Assembly (NCBI GenBank): GCA_032622095.1
Contig: CP136065.1
Coordinates: forward strand, 61,051,094 to 61,115,093
Direction: 5' to 3'
Source of the DNA: Siphonodentalium dalli
Lineage: Eukaryota > Mollusca > Scaphopoda > Gadilida > Siphonodentaliidae
DNA length: 64,000 bases
The notes below the pieces were generated by a model. The model had not been told where the DNA came from, did not search any database, and was given only the letters and a program-made list of their open reading frames with translations. The position numbers and the translations under genes are program-made. This document shows, in pieces, positions 61,201-64,000 of this stretch (positions are counted from its first letter, which is position 1; every line of letters begins with the position of its first letter).

Positions 61201-63111
61201 TATTACTGTTTGCCTTTTATATCCATCTATAGGTTGGTCTCTATAGTCAAGTCCGGTCAAAAATGGTTATGTTTGCTCAAGCCCCTTATGCGATTTGTTG
61301 AAAGGCATACCAACCTATATGCTAAGATCCTATATGCTGAATGTTGTATGGCTTACTAACCTATGTCAATTGAATAAACAATTGTTGATCCAAGAGTATC
61401 AAGATCTCTAGCCTCTGGTTGGCTCGGGAGAATGCTCAGTGCACCCTGAAATAATGTGGAATTAGCCTAAAAATCAATCCCAAAGTGGAAATTCAGACAT
61501 ATCATGCTGTGCAGAAACACCAGCTCAATTGTTAGATCATGCCATGAATTTCTACTCTGGCTAACGCCCACAAAGATCATATTCCACCAGTGCAAAACCC
61601 GGGAACTTACAGTCGAAAAAAATAATGTGCGGAATATATTTCTTAGTTCTTGTCTGTTCCTAAATAATGTCATTCACTGTTGATGAAGATCCCAACTCAA
61701 AGTTTCATGATTTAAGTGACTTTGTGAGCGATTTTGCCCCCCCCCCCCCAAATACTCTCTATATATTTTGCTTCATGTCACTTACAATTATGGAATTTAT
61801 CCTGGTTAATTAATTCAATGTTTATTGCGATATCGGCTCACAAAAGTCACGGAAAAGCATGCAATTTCGAGTTGGGACCTTCATCTACAGCGAAGTACAT
61901 TATTAAGGAACAGATAATAACTAAGAAATATATTCCCCGCATTATTTTTTATACTTTATAAGGTTCCCTATCAAAACTTTTTTGCCAGAGTAGAGATTCA
62001 TAGCATGATCTACTCAATTGTAGAGGACATAATAAATGAATATGCCCTATTAAAATGCAATAATTTTCCATAGCTTTCAGCCCCACAGCCTTTATCAATG
62101 GCAATATAGCTATGCGTTATTTACATATTGAGGATTTACTTATATGGCTCAAAACAATATTTGATAAAAGCTGTGGGCCAAAAGCTATGAAAAAAGAGTG
62201 AATTGCTATTCATTTAGGACTTTTAATAGAAAATTTTCTTGACTAGCACCTCGTAAAAATAATCTCTATGTCACTCAAGCATAAAAATCATACACTACAT
62301 ACAGAACAGTTAACTATTGTCTATATATCTGAATTGGAGAATCCATTAAACCATGAAAGGGGTAAAATGGCATTTAAAGGTAGTCAATCCGATCAGGCGG
62401 TCCCCATATCATTCAGTTACAACAACAACATTTCTTAAAAATATGCTTTTGTTATCAGAATCAATGAATTACACCAAAATAATACAAACCGCTGTCAGCT
62501 ATGGTTTAAAATTTCCCAAAACGAGTTATTTATCAACATCATCGAAATATGGTATTATCACTTGCCTATCACGAAATTTGGTCTTATTACCACTTGATTT
62601 TATAGTTATCCATCTTTATCCGCAATTCTGTCTGAGACAATCGTTTGATGATTCGTTTCTGGGCCACAACTAATTACACATTTCGAGAAATAACAAATTT
62701 CAAAAATCGATCTCTGAGCTTTGATGGGTGGGTTCCTTGACTCGAATCAAATATTTTTCACCCCCAGATCCAAAAAAAATAGTCATTTGGCAGCGTTAAT
62801 TCGGATTATGCATCCTTAACTACGTGTTCATGCATTATGTGCATGAAAAAAGCATTTGTTAAAGATGAAAGTCAAAAGCAGAGATGGTTCTGTGATACTT
62901 CACATTCACAAAAACTATCAAATTCAACTTTTGAGAAGCTACACTATATAATGGTTGTCACCTTATAGTCATAAGACACTGTTACTGTGTATTCATGACA
63001 AAGTTCTGTGTGAGGGTTGAAGCAGCCGTCGATTGTGAATGCTGGTCCCAGGTCATCAGCATCCATTATGTGAACTGTAACAGTTGTCCATGACACAAAA
63101 TTTTCATAATC
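57619..63111 (-). CDS. Cadherin-family membrane protein, protocadherin-15-like C-terminal half (5' exons outside window)
   Basis: Exons 63111-62962, 61445-61361, 59194-59088 and 58263-57619 join in frame. The first ends one cadherin repeat and opens the next (HIMDADDLGPAFTIDGCF, NPHTELCHEYTV). The second supplies the calcium-binding-type PEARDLDTLGSTIVYSIDI. The third supplies NDFDIDPNSGHLTLLKEITD and YLIIK. The last starts ATEDN, closes the repeat (AYISISI), and goes straight to a hydrophobic segment at about residues 41-65 (TIFGIVIGCIAAAVIIAAVV) and a cytoplasmic tail of about 150 residues with KKKSKRRKRK. The DDLGP linker and the pair of cysteines match protocadherin-15 around EC2-EC3. Human PCDH15 has eight more repeats before its membrane span, so this is a much shorter relative. 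The symbol is left empty because orthology is not proven. Confidence 0.85.
58264..59087. other. Cadherin-gene intron, nothing recognised
   Basis: No exon or complete repeat was recognised in this stretch. Confidence 0.35.
59088..59194 (-). CDS. Cadherin-like gene, EC repeat exon
   Basis: Acceptor TCTGTTTGCAG, donor GTGAGC; 107 nt entering in phase 1 and leaving in phase 0. Encodes TPASHRNDFDIDPNSGHL to DIYLIIK, the canonical F-x-I-D-P-x-x-G central part of a cadherin repeat. Confidence 0.9.
59334..59581 (+). mobile_element. TTAA-flanked MITE, family B, copy 6
   Basis: TTAACCCTTTCATGACGGTA to CAGTCATGGAAGGGTTAA, TTAA at both edges. The first hairpin is kept (CTCCC/GGGAA loop), and the second has lost part of its stem. 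Confidence 0.78.
59582..61360. other. Cadherin-gene intron, nothing recognised
   Basis: About 1.8 kb with no exon signature. A GTCGGCCCAATTTCGGCAGG stretch near 60.63 kb looks like a dispersed-repeat fragment but has no second copy here. Confidence 0.35.
61361..61445 (-). CDS. Cadherin-like gene, EC repeat exon with DxD motif
   Basis: Acceptor ATTATTTCAG, donor GTTAGTAAG; 85 nt, phase 0 in, phase 1 out. Encodes GALSILPSQPEARDLDTLGS then TIVYSIDI. It fills the gap between the neighbouring exons exactly as the corresponding stretch of protocadherin-15 does. Confidence 0.88.
61533..62012. mobile_element. MULE-like MITE, family G, copy 2 (480 bp)
   Basis: Same TAGATCATGCCATGAA ends as the copy at 51348, and identical 9-bp flanks CTCAATTGT on both sides. 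The interior is colinear with copy 1, apart from a C-run at 61738-61750. Confidence 0.87.
62013..62365. other. Cadherin-gene intron, short inverted words
   Basis: No exon. TTTTCCATAGCTTTCAGCCC and AGCTGTGGGCCAAAAGCTATGA are loosely inverted around 62.06-62.19 kb. Otherwise nothing was recognised. Confidence 0.3.
62366..62822 (+). mobile_element. Family F inverted-repeat element, copy 2
   Basis: CAATCCGATCAGGCGGTCCC to GTTAATTCGGATTATGCATC, colinear with 36358-36853. Inverted ends centre on ATCCGATCAG-like words. Confidence 0.65.
62962..63111 (-). CDS. Cadherin-like gene, EC linker exon
   Basis: Acceptor ATTTTCAG, donor GTGACAACC; exactly 50 codons in phase 0. Encodes DYENFVSWTTVTVHIMDADD then LGPAFTIDGCF, with the D-x-D-D calcium linker between two repeats. 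Confidence 0.9.
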
Positions 63112-64000
63112 CTGAAAATATGGCACAAAAAAGGATACTGTATCTTTGGGCATTTTATTTTCTATTACTTGGTTTACAGATTTTTTGGCTCAAAGGTAAC
63201 GGAGGTGGGAGGGAAATAATTTTAAATAAAATATGAATACAAAATTGTTTAAGTTTGTCAACAAATTGCTGGGGCTAACTGGCAAACATGTTTTTCATTT
63301 TGAAGTGTCTGACAGCAAGAGATTGATAAATGAAAAAATTGTTGCCAAGATTGGTGTTTGCCATGTTTGCAATGATCTTAAAGTTGTCCATTAGACAATC
63401 CAGTGGTTGTCTTCCTTGTGAATATATGTACTATATATATGTAGTGTACCATACACATTGCCGGGAGGCTTCACTGGTCGACCGATTATGTTGTATATTT
63501 TTACTCAAACAGAGACATATTTTCTTCTAATTTACATGTCCGGATTAATATTCCATTGGTAGGAATAAAAAAAAACTAAAATTTTTTTTTTTTTTTTTTT
63601 TTAACAAACCAACTGAACAAACAGCTTTTTTTTTGGGTAGGGGAATCTGTAAACCAAGTTATAAAAAATAGAATGCCTTGTGTAACTACTATCTGAGCTG
63701 CCATCCATCTTTTAATTCCATACAGTGGCATACACTCCATTATGACATTATTTCTAATATTGATGAATTTATCGATGGTTTTAAAATGCTTTGCCTAATT
63801 GTTACAGATTTCTGGTTGAAATGTATTCATCACTAATCATTCCATTAAAAATGTTCAGTTTCAACCAACAAACTTGTGAAAAATTGCACCTCAATCACAG
63901 TTGAACACACCACCAAAAAACTCACAACACATCCCTTTTAACATAATGTTTGAAATACACTAATGCGACTTTTACATGGTTTTACATTGTTGTGCTGACA
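63112..64000. other. Cadherin-gene intron, no exon seen
   Basis: Contains a T-run of about 23 bases at 63580-63602. The next upstream exon must lie beyond 64000. Confidence 0.4.

Overview
This is eukaryotic, intron-rich nuclear DNA, most probably from a bivalve or another lophotrochozoan mollusc. The three identifiable genes have long introns and GT-AG splice sites. The DNA between exons is crowded with repeat types familiar from bivalve genomes: tandem units of about 160-175 bp bounded by short hairpins, elements beginning TATACCCCC, a tRNA-derived SINE, and many miniature inverted-repeat elements (MITEs). The species cannot be named from the sequence. I saw no bacterial operons, CRISPR array or rRNA. 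The protein names come from comparing reconstructed exons with human proteins from memory, not from a database search.

Layout. The left edge (28-102, +) holds the last coding exon of an unrecognised coiled-coil protein. Next comes GNPTG on the minus strand, the gamma subunit of the lysosomal-enzyme GlcNAc-1-phosphotransferase. Its seven recognised exons run from 36178 down to 4200, and its first exon is unresolved near 41.1 kb. TSR3 lies head-to-head with it on the plus strand (41353-55725, six exons, 354 codons). TSR3 is the 18S rRNA aminocarboxypropyltransferase. As I recall the human map, TSR3 and GNPTG are also divergent neighbours at 16p13.3, so this looks like ancient linkage with a shared promoter. 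On the right, tail-to-tail with TSR3, four minus-strand exons (63111 down to 57619) encode the C-terminal half of a cadherin. It resembles protocadherin-15/Cad99C but is joined directly to a membrane segment and a basic tail. Its 5' exons lie beyond the window.

The last GNPTG intron (22 kb) is mostly repeats. A 12.2-kb array (5380-17591) has monomers of about 160 bp arranged as four element copies (E) separated by three spacers (S): E-S-E-S-E-S-E. A minisatellite follows at 17.7-18.1 kb. A 2.8-kb region (20.15-22.95 kb) then carries 122-bp units with perfect NRF1-type sites, followed by units with about 20 perfect TCAAGGTCA extended half-sites. Four CACGTG boxes cluster at 23.23-23.30 kb.

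TTAA-flanked piggyBac-like MITEs are scattered over the whole window: family A four copies, family B six, and a 1.6-kb family C element. Families A and B have different ends but share a long hairpin whose paired positions differ in a compensating way between them. That is the most interesting unexplained structure here. Other mobile DNA includes two MULE-like MITEs with perfect 9-bp target duplications, TA-flanked foldback elements, a 1.9-kb element full of GATGGCTA motifs, a decayed LINE antisense in TSR3 intron 1, and a SINE. The genes do not form one pathway: GNPTG acts in Golgi tagging of lysosomal enzymes, TSR3 in small-subunit rRNA modification, and the cadherin in adhesion.
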